From MWBF01 sp040772005 (GTDB lineage: Bacteria; Chloroflexota; Anaerolineae; CG2-30-64-16): 64,000 nucleotides of DNA. Made by a program: the position numbers and the translations under genes. Location: positions 186,001-250,000 of the forward strand of contig JAXGYZ010000008.1 of assembly GCA_040772005.1 (NCBI GenBank), given 5' to 3'. The stretch's first letter is position 1, and every line of letters begins with the position of its first letter. The notes beneath the pieces were generated by a model. It worked only from the letters and a program-made list of their open reading frames with translations, did not search any database and was not told where the DNA came from. Of the stretch, positions 17,597-25,600 are shown piece after piece.

Positions 17597-17657
17597 ATGA
17601 GTAACGAGTAAAGGGTGAGAAAAACATCTTCGTCTTTACTCGTTACTCATCACTCGT
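17597..17657. repeat. GAGTAAC heptad palindrome between convergent genes (family A, copy 3)
   Basis: Left units (ATGAGTAACGAGTAAAGGGTGAG) pair with right units (TTTACTCGTTACTCATCACTCG) around AAAAACATCTTCGTC. It fills the 72-base gap between two convergent stop codons, so a bidirectional terminator role is possible. Confidence 0.7.
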
Positions 17658-17662
17658 TAGCT

Positions 17663-18817
17663 CTACAGCGCCTTCAGCAGAATCTCCGTCAGTTCCTCCC
17701 GCGTCAGCACGATCGGGTTGGCCTTCGTGCTCGACGCAACCAGCGTCTTCTCCACGAGCGCAGGCACGTCTTCCACCCGTACGCCGTACGCACCGAGCGC
17801 CGGGATGCGCAACTGCGCGGTCAGCGCCTGCACCCAGCGGATGCCATCCGCTGCGCGTGCAGACGGGTCGCCGGTCAGGATGCGCGCGATCTCATCGTAG
17901 CGGTGCAGGGTAGGGCTGTCGGGCGCGCGCTCGGTCAGCGCACGGATGTTCGCGGCCATGACGTGCGGCAGGAAGGCTGCGCAGACCGCGCCGTGCGGCG
18001 CGGGGAACATCCCGCCGACCGGCCCGGCAAAGCCGTGCGCGGCGCCCAGGCCTGCGTTCGCCAGCGCCAGGCCCCCGAGTAGACTCGCCAGCGCCATATC
18101 GGTGCGTGCTGCCACGTTCGCGCCGTTCTCACAGGCCGGGAGCAGCGAGCGCGCGATACGGCCCATACCCTCCCGGCAGAAGCCGTCGGTCAGCGGGTTG
18201 GCCCGCACCGACGTGAATGGTTCGATGAGCTGCGTCAGTGCGTCGAGTCCGGTGCTCGCCGTGACCTCGGGCGGCAGGCTGTAGGTCAGCTCCGGGTCCA
18301 CCAGCGCGAGCCGCGGGAGCATGCTCGGGCTGCGCAAACTGGCCTTGATCTGGTGTTTTGTTGCTGCAAGGACCGCATTGCGCGTCACCTCTGCGCCCGT
18401 GCCCGCAGTCGTCGGGATGGCAACAATAGCCAGCGCGGGCCTGGTGAGCGGCTGGCCGCGGCCCACCACCTCCAGGTAATCCAGCGGGTCGCCGCCGTTC
18501 GTGCTGAGGACTGCAATGGCCTTGGCCGCGTCAATCGCGCTGCCTCCGCCGAAACCAATCACTACATCGCAGCTTTGTGCCGCCACCAACTCCGCACCCG
18601 CGCGGACTTCGTCCGTCGTCGGCTCGTTGGGGATGGAGAAGGTCGTGTGCGCCACCCCAGCCGCGTCCAGCACCGCGCGGAGCGGGTCGGCGCGCGATTG
18701 GTCCTCGCCAGTGACGAGGAGCGCGGTCCGGCCCAACTCCGCGATGGGCGGCCCGGCCTGGGCCAGCGTGGCAGGACCAAAGATGATGCGCTGTGCTGTG
18801 GCAAACTCGAAGCGCAT
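17663..18817 (-). CDS. Iron-containing (group III) alcohol dehydrogenase
   Basis: The 384-residue protein has the NAD(P) motif GFGGGSAIDAAKA at residues 88-100 and the metal-site region of Fe-type alcohol dehydrogenases. By alignment with FucO the ligands fall at D192, Q196, H261 and H275, so one of the usual three His ligands is Gln (GLDALTQLIEPF). The family reduces or oxidises aldehydes, lactaldehyde or maleylacetate. The ATG at 18817 lies 5 bases after the upstream CBM9-like stop, with AGGAG about 11 bases ahead of it. It is the last gene of a five-gene operon starting with the MFS gene at 22230. Substrate unknown. Confidence 0.86.
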   Translation of the reverse strand: MRFEFATAQRIIFGPATLAQAGPPIAELGRTALLVTGEDQSRADPLRAVLDAAGVAHTTFSIPNEPTTDEVRAGAELVAAQSCDVVIGFGGGSAIDAAKAIAVLSTNGGDPLDYLEVVGRGQPLTRPALAIVAIPTTAGTGAEVTRNAVLAATKHQIKASLRSPSMLPRLALVDPELTYSLPPEVTASTGLDALTQLIEPFTSVRANPLTDGFCREGMGRIARSLLPACENGANVAARTDMALASLLGGLALANAGLGAAHGFAGPVGGMFPAPHGAVCAAFLPHVMAANIRALTERAPDSPTLHRYDEIARILTGDPSARAADGIRWVQALTAQLRIPALGAYGVRVEDVPALVEKTLVASSTKANPIVLTREELTEILLKAL

Positions 18818-18822
18818 GGCGG

Positions 18823-19668
18823 CTAACCCTCTCCTGTCAACGTTGAGAAGTGGACATACGTGAAGCATTCGGGCCGGTGCGTGTCGTACTGGCCGTGCTT
18901 GTTCCATGACCAGGCCGGGTGCGGCTGAACCTCGATGCCGCTGGGCGTGAGCCGCTCGAACCGTCCGAAGTAGAGCCGCCATGTATCACCGTCGCGCGGG
19001 GGCAGCGGCCTGCCATCGGCCAGCCAGGTCATGCCCGCCCACGGGAAGGCCAGCTCGACCGTCCACCCGCGGCTGACGGTGTGGCGGTCGTTCAGCACGC
19101 CGTCCACGTGCACCGCGGTCTTGAGGCCGGGGAAGTCCCAGTCGAGGAAGGCCCAGCGCAGCCCGCGCGGGTGCGTCCCGCGCCAGAAGGTGCGGCCCTG
19201 GCGGTCATAGTCCCCGCCGAAGGTCAGGCCCTTGCGCTCCAGCACGTCGAACTCGGGCACCTCGAACCGGCTGCCGTGCGTGTACGCGTCGTGCCAGATG
19301 AAGAACACCTCGTAGACCGTGCCCGCGGCGTTGATCTCGAATTCGTAGTAGCAGTCGCCGCCGTCGATGAACACCTCGACATCGTTCTCCACGAACACGA
19401 TGCTGTCCCGCTCGGTCTGGTACGCTTCCGGAAATGGCTCCTCGATGGAGAAGCTGATGTACAGGTTCTCATCGTCCCACAACGCCGCCGCCCGCGTGTC
19501 GAAATAGCCCGGCTCGCCGGTCGTCATGTCCACGAAGCGCGGGGACCTGGGTGCAGCGGTCCAGGCCGCCTCGTCCAGCAGGCCGTCCACAGTGATCGGC
19601 CCGCTGGCGCGGTAGCAGGTATAGTGTGCGATGTCAGCTTCCGTGCAGCCAGACGGCTCAAGGGTCAT
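18823..19668 (-). CDS. CBM9-like (DOMON-fold) carbohydrate-binding protein
   Basis: The 281-residue protein starts directly with a carbohydrate-binding module family 9-like domain: ITVDGLLDEAAWTAAPRS, then FVDMTTGEP, LWDDENLYISFSIEEP, DSIVFVENDVEVFID and YYEFEINAAGTVYEVFF. No signal peptide or catalytic domain is visible, so it may act in the cytoplasm or be a non-enzymatic sensor or binding protein. AAGGAG lies 8 bases before the ATG. It is flanked by a creatininase-family gene (12-base gap) and the alcohol dehydrogenase (5-base gap). Such stand-alone CBM9-like proteins are frequent in sugar operons of environmental bacteria, but their role is not established. Confidence 0.82.
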   Translation of the reverse strand: MTLEPSGCTEADIAHYTCYRASGPITVDGLLDEAAWTAAPRSPRFVDMTTGEPGYFDTRAAALWDDENLYISFSIEEPFPEAYQTERDSIVFVENDVEVFIDGGDCYYEFEINAAGTVYEVFFIWHDAYTHGSRFEVPEFDVLERKGLTFGGDYDRQGRTFWRGTHPRGLRWAFLDWDFPGLKTAVHVDGVLNDRHTVSRGWTVELAFPWAGMTWLADGRPLPPRDGDTWRLYFGRFERLTPSGIEVQPHPAWSWNKHGQYDTHRPECFTYVHFSTLTGEG

Positions 19669-19680
19669 ATGCGATGCTCC

Positions 19681-20592
19681 TTAGCTCAGCTTTGGCACGC
19701 GCCAGTTCTCGCGCCAGATGGAATCCTCCGGCGGCGGGTCGCCGGTCCAGAGGTCCTGCATGGTGCGGAACGATGGCAGCGCCGGGCGGATGACCGTGTT
19801 CCAGAGATGCTCGGTCTGCTCATAGGTGCGCAGTTGGACAGCGGGCCGGGCCGCGTCGTACGCGGCCAGCAGTTCACCGGCCTTCACGGCCAGCCAGCGC
19901 ACCTCATCCGCAACCATGCGCTCGCCGGTCAGCCGGTTGGCCTGGTATGCGTTGCGGCCCATGGCGAAGTGTGCCGCGTCGCCCGGCTCCGCAGGCATGC
20001 GCGAAACGTCCACGCACTCCGGCTCCAGCGCCCACAGGAGCGACGTTTCGACCTTGCCCGCGTGGTCGCCGCCGCTGTGACCGTCTTTGTCGAAGCCGGG
20101 CATGTTGGCCTCGAAGTCGGGCAGGGCATACATGCGCATGGCGATGTGCGGCTGCACCAGATCCACAAGACGGTTCAGGTCCTCCCAGTTCGGCCCGTAG
20201 TGACCGGTCAGCAGGATCGCGGCGTGAAAGCCGATCACGTCCGCGGCCCGGATGTGATAGAGGACGTTCTTGAAGTGCACCCACGGCGGGACGCATGTCA
20301 GCCAGGCGCGCTCGACCTCCCCGACGTAGCGCGCGGACCAGGCCGCGTAGCCCCCCAGCCCGTGGATGTGCCAGTAGTCGACCGGCGCGACGATGCCGCC
20401 GTGCCTCTGCGCGGCGCGGCAGGCGATGGCGTGCGCCTTGAGCGCATCCAGCCCCACTGCATTCTGCGGACCGTGCGGCTCGCACAGGCCGTAGGGCAGG
20501 TAGACGAGCGGGCAGGCGGCAAAGGCGGTCTCCAGCTCGTCGGGGAACATCCGCTCCCAGCGGACCTCGCGGTGCGCAGGGCTGGCGCTCAT
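19681..20592 (-). CDS. Creatininase-family protein
   Basis: This 303-residue protein is a second, divergent member of the creatininase family in this window. Probable metal residues E38, H40 and D49 are in YGLCEPHGPQNAVGLD. The GHGGN motif is changed to GHYGPNW, and the late acidic motif is DHAGKVETS. Function within the family ranges from amide to formamide hydrolysis; the replaced glycines leave activity uncertain. GGTGAGG precedes the chosen ATG at 20592, four bases after the upstream monooxygenase stop; an ATG at 20610 would overlap that gene. It is part of the MFS to alcohol dehydrogenase operon. Confidence 0.78.
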   Translation of the reverse strand: MSASPAHREVRWERMFPDELETAFAACPLVYLPYGLCEPHGPQNAVGLDALKAHAIACRAAQRHGGIVAPVDYWHIHGLGGYAAWSARYVGEVERAWLTCVPPWVHFKNVLYHIRAADVIGFHAAILLTGHYGPNWEDLNRLVDLVQPHIAMRMYALPDFEANMPGFDKDGHSGGDHAGKVETSLLWALEPECVDVSRMPAEPGDAAHFAMGRNAYQANRLTGERMVADEVRWLAVKAGELLAAYDAARPAVQLRTYEQTEHLWNTVIRPALPSFRTMQDLWTGDPPPEDSIWRENWRVPKLS

Positions 20593-20596
20593 TGCC

Positions 20597-20902
20597 TCAC
20601 CATCCTTCATCAGCGGGGAAGACGTTGGCATACTTCGTGCTGCTGCGCGGCTCGGCCATCATGTCCGCCACGACGTCGCGCCACCGAGCGTAGTGCTCGG
20701 TTGCCTTGTGTGCGACAGTTGCTTCCTGCGAGCGATAGACCTCCACCAGCACGAAACGGGTCGGGTCGTCGGCCTGCTGGATGACGTCGAAGCGCGCGAT
20801 GCCTGGCTCCTGAATGCTCTGGCTGGCGTTGGCGATGCTCGCCGCCTTGAAGGCATCCACGAACTCCGGCTTAACATGCACGTATACGAAGACTACCAAC
20901 AT
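20597..20902 (-). CDS. ABM-superfamily (LsrG/YgiN-like) small monooxygenase or isomerase
   Basis: The 101-residue ferredoxin-like alpha+beta protein begins LVVFVYVHVKPEFVDAF. It shows the conserved EPGIARFDVIQQADDPTRFVLVEVYR and HKATEHYARW segments. These match LsrG, the enzyme that processes phospho-AI-2, and the YgiN-type antibiotic-biosynthesis monooxygenases. AAGGAG lies 8 bases before the ATG. No other lsr gene is near, so a general role in metabolising a small keto or quinol compound is more likely than quorum-signal breakdown. It sits in one operon with an MFS carrier, a creatininase-family protein and an alcohol dehydrogenase. Confidence 0.8.
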   Translation of the reverse strand: MLVVFVYVHVKPEFVDAFKAASIANASQSIQEPGIARFDVIQQADDPTRFVLVEVYRSQEATVAHKATEHYARWRDVVADMMAEPRSSTKYANVFPADEGW

Positions 20903-20932
20903 GAGGGGACTCCTTTCTGAGCGGGAATTTAG

Positions 20933-21034
20933 CCGCGCGGCCATCCACGAATACGCGAATGGCGAAGCGAATAAGCGGATGCCACACTGCCTCGATTCGT
21001 TTATTCGTATCCTGATTCGCTGATGGCCGCGACT
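20933..21034. repeat. ACGAAT/ATTCGT imperfect palindrome (family D, copy 1)
   Basis: Outer arms (AGCCGCG...CCATC and GATGGCCGCG) flank repeated CACGAATACGCGAAT / GCGAATAAGCG units, mirrored by CGATTCGTTTATTCGTATCCTGATTCGC. It fills the gap between the MFS stop and the monooxygenase start. A second copy is at 49254-49330. Confidence 0.65.
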
Positions 21035-22230
21035 TAACTCCCCATTCTATCGGTCATGTAGCGCGTGCCCAGGATGCCGAGGATCAGGCAGAAGGCCGCG
21101 GTGAATCCGAACATCGGGCGCAGGCCGAACGCGCCGGCCAAGATGCCGCTGAACCAGGGGCCGGCGAACATGCCGATGGCGTAGACTGCCTGGTGCAGCC
21201 CCATGGCGGTCGCGCGCTCCGGCCCGTCCACGAAGCGGATGCTCGATCCCATCAACACCGGGTAGCTGACGCCCGTCGCTGCGCCGATGAGCACCTGTAT
21301 AGCGTACAGCCAGCCCACCGACGGTGCGATGACCAGCCCGGCGATGGCGATGCCGAGCAGCGTGAAGGTGTAGGTGACGATGCGCCGGGGCGGGAAGCGC
21401 CGCGACAGCGCGGTGACGCTGAGGTTGCCCGCGGTGTAGAAGGCCAGGCTGATGGTGGAGAGCAGGCTCAACGTAACGTCCGTCGCGCCGAGGTTGCGCG
21501 CCAGGATCGGGATGAAGCCGAAGCTGGTCGCCCACGCGCCGTACTGGCTCAGTGCGGAGAGCAGCGCCGGCAGTAGCACGTCGCTGCGCCGCACGAGATG
21601 GCCGAGGCTGGCGAGCGACGGTTGCTTGCGCGGCTGCGGGTCCTCGCGGACGGGCAGCAGCAGGAGGATGGCGGCCGCGGCCACGCCGGCCGCAACGGTG
21701 AAGGCAAGCCCGTAGCCGCCCTGCGCGTTGAGCGTGCCGTTCAGCCCGGTCGCGGTCATGCGGCCCACGGAGCTGGCAACCGTGAGGATCGCGCTCGCCA
21801 TGACGGCTTCTTCCGGCTTGAACAGCGCGCTGAAGATGACGACCATCGGCACCCAGGCGGCGGCAGCGAAGCCCGTCAACCCGCGGCCGATGGCGAGGCC
21901 GGGGATCGTCGTGCTGGACGCCATCACCCACGCGCCCAGCGCGGCCATGACCAGCCCGCCGAGGATGAAGGGTTTGCGCCGGCCAACGAGGTCCGCGACG
22001 AGGCCGAGCGGGAAGCGCAGGACCGCCTGCCACAAGCCGTACATCGAGAGCACCGTGCCGACCGCGGCGAGGTTGCCGGTCACCCCGGTGACGTAGGGCG
22101 GCAGCGTGGGAACGTAGAAGTAGAGCGAGGCCCAGAACAGAAAGGCGGCGATGACATACAGGATGACGCGCACATTGCGGCTGAAGGCGAGCGCGGGGGT
22201 CCGTGTCGGGTGCGAGATAGGTTGAGTCAA
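21034..22230 (-). CDS. Major facilitator superfamily transporter
   Basis: The 398-residue protein has twelve predicted transmembrane helices. A clear MFS loop motif (GLVADLVGRRKPF) lies between helices 2 and 3, and the central loop (REDPQPRKQPSLASLGHLVRRSD) is charged. The start is a TTG at 22230, supported by AAGGAAA seven bases upstream; no in-frame ATG lies nearby. A near-consensus promoter is at 22290-22318. It is the first gene of an operon with the LsrG-like, creatininase-like, CBM9-like and alcohol dehydrogenase genes, so it presumably imports or exports their substrate or product. Confidence 0.87.
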   Translation of the reverse strand: MTQPISHPTRTPALAFSRNVRVILYVIAAFLFWASLYFYVPTLPPYVTGVTGNLAAVGTVLSMYGLWQAVLRFPLGLVADLVGRRKPFILGGLVMAALGAWVMASSTTIPGLAIGRGLTGFAAAAWVPMVVIFSALFKPEEAVMASAILTVASSVGRMTATGLNGTLNAQGGYGLAFTVAAGVAAAAILLLLPVREDPQPRKQPSLASLGHLVRRSDVLLPALLSALSQYGAWATSFGFIPILARNLGATDVTLSLLSTISLAFYTAGNLSVTALSRRFPPRRIVTYTFTLLGIAIAGLVIAPSVGWLYAIQVLIGAATGVSYPVLMGSSIRFVDGPERATAMGLHQAVYAIGMFAGPWFSGILAGAFGLRPMFGFTAAFCLILGILGTRYMTDRMGS

Positions 22231-22289
22231 TGCGGTTTCCTTGGGCGAAGTTGGTGCAGTTGATCGTGGATGGTCGTTACGACAGCCGC

Positions 22290-22318
22290 AGTATAGCCCG
22301 CGCCGCGCGGCGTGTCAA
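22290..22318 (-). promoter_or_regulatory. Sigma-70-type promoter for the MFS operon
   Basis: On the minus strand the sequence reads TTGACA (22318-22313), a 17-base spacer and TATACT (22295-22290). The spacer itself is a GC palindrome (CGCCGCGCGGCG), a possible operator. The expected start of transcription is about 60 bases upstream of the TTG start codon. Confidence 0.75.
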
Positions 22319-22337
22319 CCCCGGTTGCAGCGACGGG

Positions 22338-22447
22338 GTGAAGAGGTGAGCAGGGGAACAGGCGAACAGGTGATGTCGGAGTCGAGGCTTCAGCCGGAGG
22401 CCGTGCCTGCGTGCGTATACCACCTAACCGGCTGAAGCCTCGATTCC
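22338..22447. repeat. GGAGTCGAGGCTTCAGCCGG palindrome with GGTGAACAGG flank (family P, copy 1)
   Basis: The arm 22378-22397 and its near-exact complement 22428-22447 enclose a variable 30-base middle. The left flank (GTGAAGAGGTGAGCAGGGGAACAGGCGAACAGG) is a family C tract also seen before gltB's 3' end. The element lies between the MFS operon promoter and the dnaE2-like 3' end. Confidence 0.75.
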
Positions 22448-22481
22448 AATCACGTGCGTCTGCGCACGCAGGCACGTGGCT

Positions 22482-25400
22482 TCATGTCTGAGCAAGGGGC
22501 GTGATGCTCTCCGCCTGGAGCCAGTGGCCGCCCCATTCGTCGGCGGCCAGGCGGCCAGCCACAAGCAGCGGTTGCCACGGAGCCGGGGCGCGGCTGCCCT
22601 TGCCTGCGCGCACCTGGATGAAGGTGTCGCCGTCGCCCAGGAAGAAGCCCGGCCCACCCGTCCAGCCGGGGAGCCGCACGCCCACGACGGTCACACTTGG
22701 CTGCGCGACATAGGGGAGGCGGCGCAGCGGCACAAGCCCGTTTGGTTGGTCTGTCAACATGGCGAGCGGATGCACGCTCACCGGCCAGCCCAACAGCTCT
22801 TGCTCCCAGGCCAGGCGGTCCGCGGCGGACTCCGCCGGCATCTCGGGCAGGCCGAAGTCGAACGCGAGCTGCCGTGCATCGCCTCCGCGACGTACTTCCT
22901 CAACCTCAGCGCGCAGGCCGGCGCGGCTCGGCCCCAGGCCATCCAGCGCGCCGCAGCGCACCAGGTGGTCCGCTTCCTTCGGCTGGAGCTCCACCCGCGC
23001 CAGCAGGTCGCGCACGCTGTCGAAGGGGCCGGCCTTCCGCGCCTCGCAGATGGCCGCAACACTGCTCTGGCGCAGGTCGCGCACCTGGCCCAGTCCCATG
23101 TACAGGACAGGGCCGGCTGGGTCGCGGACCAGGGTGAAGGCCGCACCGCTGTGGTTGACATGGGGCGGGCGCACGCGGATGCCCAGGCGCACGGCCTCCG
23201 CTGCGTAGATGACCGGATGGTGAAAGCCCCCGTAGTCTGCGAGCCGCGCGGAGAGGAACTCCGCGGGATAGTGCGCCTTCAGATAGGCGGAACGGTAGCT
23301 GACGTCCGCGTACGCGGTCGCATGGCCCTGGTTGAAGCCGTAGCCTGCGAAGGGGATGATCTGTTCCCACAGCTTGCGCGCCTGTGTCTCGGTGAAGCCC
23401 GGCCCCGCGGGCGGCGGCCGCATGCAGCCGGCGACGAACTGCTCCTGCACCGCGGCCATCTCCGCCTGCCCGAAATGGCTCATCCCGCGGCGAATCTGGT
23501 CGGCCTGGGCCCAGCTCAGTCCCGCAACCTCTGTCGCAATCCGCAGCACCTGTTCCTGGAAGATGAGCACCCCTTTGGTGACGCCGAGGATGGGCTTGAG
23601 CGCGGGGTGCAGGTAGGTGACGGCCTCCTTGCCGAGATATCGCCGGACGAAGGTGTCGGCCATGCCGCCCATGGCGGGGCCGGGCTTGAAGAACGCGTTG
23701 GCGATCGCAAGGTCACGTACAGAGCGCGCTTTGAGCCTGCGGAGGGTCCGTTGAGCGCCGTCGGACTCGCACTGGAACACGCCGATGGTCTCCCCCCGCT
23801 CGATCAGGTCGCCGGTCGCCGTGTCGTTCAGCGGGATCGAGTCCAGCCGGAAGCCGGGGTCGCGGCCCGCGCGCACCAGGGCCGCGGCGTCGGCCAGCAC
23901 GGTCAGCGCGCGGATGCCGAGCAGGTCCATCTTGGGCAGGCCGATGGCCTCGACGTCCGCGTGCTCGAACTGGGTGATGAGGAACCCCTTCGGCGCCCAC
24001 TGCACGGGCACGACATCGGTCAGCGGGCCGGGCGTGACAACCGTGCCGCCCGGGTGGACGCTCAGGTGGTCCGGCTGGCCGACCAGCGCCGCAGCCGCGA
24101 CCACGACCTCGCGCAGGGGGGCCAGCGGGATATCCTTCAGCACATCTTCCATCGTGCGGCGGTCGCGGCGTCGTGGGTCGGGGTGCCACCCGTGCGGCAT
24201 CAGCGCGACCAGCCGGTCGATTTCATCTTCGCTCAGTCCGTAGGCCTTGCCGGTCTCGCGGACGGCCGACTGGGGCCGCATGGTGCTGACCGTGCCGACC
24301 AGCGCCATGCGGTCTGCACCGAACGTCTCGCGCAGGTGGGTCAGCACCTCGTCGCGGCGGCGGCTGCAAAAGTCCAGGTCGATGTCGGGCGGGTTGGCGC
24401 GCGCCGGGTTCAGAAAGCGCTCGAACAGCAGGTCGTGTTCCAGGGGGTCAACCGTCGTGATGCCCGTACAGTAGGCGACCAGCGAGTTCGCGACGCTGCC
24501 GCGCGTGCTGACCGGGATGTCATGCTCGCGGGCGAAGCGGACAATGTCGGAGACGATAAGGAAAAGCGGCGCGTAGCCGTGGGAGGCGATGGCGGCAAGC
24601 TCCTGTTCCAGCCGGGCGTGTGCAGCCGACTGCGCCTCCTTGGCCGGATACCGCGCCGCGAGTCCCTCGCCTGCGCGGGCAGCCAGCGCAGCGTCGGGCG
24701 ACTGGCCGGATGGCAGCGCCAGGCTGGGCCAGATAGGCCGGCCATCCGGCAGCACCTCGCCGCAACGCGCGGCGATCTCCCCGGTCCGGTCCACCGCGTC
24801 GGGATAGGCCGCGAAACGCTCGCGCACCTCCCCGGCAGAGAGCCAGCAGGGGGCCGGCGGCTCAGGGGCATCTGCACGCGGGGCCGGCAGCAGCCGGTTC
24901 TCGCGGATGGCTGCGAGCAGCGCCAGCTTCGGCCCTTCATCCGCAGCCAGGCAGTAGACCGGCTGCACCGCGACCGGTGGCAGACCCAGGCGACGGCCCA
25001 GCGCGACGACCTCTGCCGCGACCCGTTCATCGCCCGGCTCGTGCAGCTCCAGAGCCAGGTAGGCGCGGTCATCGAAGATGCCGGCCAGCCTTCCGGCATA
25101 CCGCTGCGCCGCGGTGAGGTCGCCCGCAGCCAGAAAGCGTGCAATCCAGCCCGCACGTCCGCCGCTCAGGCAGAGCAGCCCCTCGTTGTGTGCGGCAATG
25201 TCGTCCCAGGCCAGGCCCTGCGCAGCCAGGAGCGCCCGGTCCGGGCTGCCCTGGATGCGCGAGGAGAGGCGGCACAGCGAGCGGTAGCCCGCGGGGTTCA
25301 GGGCGAGCAGCACGAGCTGACCCGGTCCGGCGGCCTCCACGCCCGGCGCGTCCGTCCACTCCGGCGGTGAGGCGACGGTCAGCGTCATACCGATAACCGG

Positions 25401-25580
25401 CTGGACGTTGCGCAGGCGGCATGCGCGTGCGAACGCGACCGCCCCGTAGAGTGCGTTCGTGTCGGCCAGCGCGAGGTGGGTCATGCCGTCCGCCGCGGCG
25501 CGGTCGGCCAGTTGGGTTACAGAGGGGGTCGCGGCCAGGAGCGTGAAGTGCGAGTGCGTTTCGAGATGGGTAAACGTCAT
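22482..25580 (-). CDS. DNA polymerase III alpha-type (C-family) polymerase, DnaE2/ImuC-like
   Basis: The 1032-residue polymerase has an N-terminal PHP domain (HLETHSHFTLLAATPS). The palm carries the catalytic motif PDIDLDF near residue 397, preceded by STRGSVANSLVAYCTGITTVDPLEHDLLFERFL. The fingers region is FAGYGFNQGHATAYADVSYRSAYLKAHYPAEF, and an OB-fold lies at the C-terminus. The length and the GGFHHPVIYAAEAVRLGIRVRPPHVNHS segment match the shorter error-prone DnaE2 (ImuC) group rather than the replicative DnaE. That group performs translesion synthesis with ImuA/ImuB. No imuA, imuB or lexA is in the window and no SOS box is obvious upstream. GGGAGCC precedes the ATG. It follows the nucleotidyltransferase-like gene by 20 bases. 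Confidence 0.88.
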   Translation of the reverse strand: MTFTHLETHSHFTLLAATPSVTQLADRAAADGMTHLALADTNALYGAVAFARACRLRNVQPVIGMTLTVASPPEWTDAPGVEAAGPGQLVLLALNPAGYRSLCRLSSRIQGSPDRALLAAQGLAWDDIAAHNEGLLCLSGGRAGWIARFLAAGDLTAAQRYAGRLAGIFDDRAYLALELHEPGDERVAAEVVALGRRLGLPPVAVQPVYCLAADEGPKLALLAAIRENRLLPAPRADAPEPPAPCWLSAGEVRERFAAYPDAVDRTGEIAARCGEVLPDGRPIWPSLALPSGQSPDAALAARAGEGLAARYPAKEAQSAAHARLEQELAAIASHGYAPLFLIVSDIVRFAREHDIPVSTRGSVANSLVAYCTGITTVDPLEHDLLFERFLNPARANPPDIDLDFCSRRRDEVLTHLRETFGADRMALVGTVSTMRPQSAVRETGKAYGLSEDEIDRLVALMPHGWHPDPRRRDRRTMEDVLKDIPLAPLREVVVAAAALVGQPDHLSVHPGGTVVTPGPLTDVVPVQWAPKGFLITQFEHADVEAIGLPKMDLLGIRALTVLADAAALVRAGRDPGFRLDSIPLNDTATGDLIERGETIGVFQCESDGAQRTLRRLKARSVRDLAIANAFFKPGPAMGGMADTFVRRYLGKEAVTYLHPALKPILGVTKGVLIFQEQVLRIATEVAGLSWAQADQIRRGMSHFGQAEMAAVQEQFVAGCMRPPPAGPGFTETQARKLWEQIIPFAGYGFNQGHATAYADVSYRSAYLKAHYPAEFLSARLADYGGFHHPVIYAAEAVRLGIRVRPPHVNHSGAAFTLVRDPAGPVLYMGLGQVRDLRQSSVAAICEARKAGPFDSVRDLLARVELQPKEADHLVRCGALDGLGPSRAGLRAEVEEVRRGGDARQLAFDFGLPEMPAESAADRLAWEQELLGWPVSVHPLAMLTDQPNGLVPLRRLPYVAQPSVTVVGVRLPGWTGGPGFFLGDGDTFIQVRAGKGSRAPAPWQPLLVAGRLAADEWGGHWLQAESITPLAQT

Positions 25581-25600
25581 AGGCTCCCGGCCGTGTCATG

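Noticed and set aside
22476..25370. A 964-codon plus-strand frame opposite the DnaE2-like gene
   Set aside because: The minus-strand protein has intact polymerase motifs; the antisense translation has the usual Arg/Ala/Gln shadow composition.
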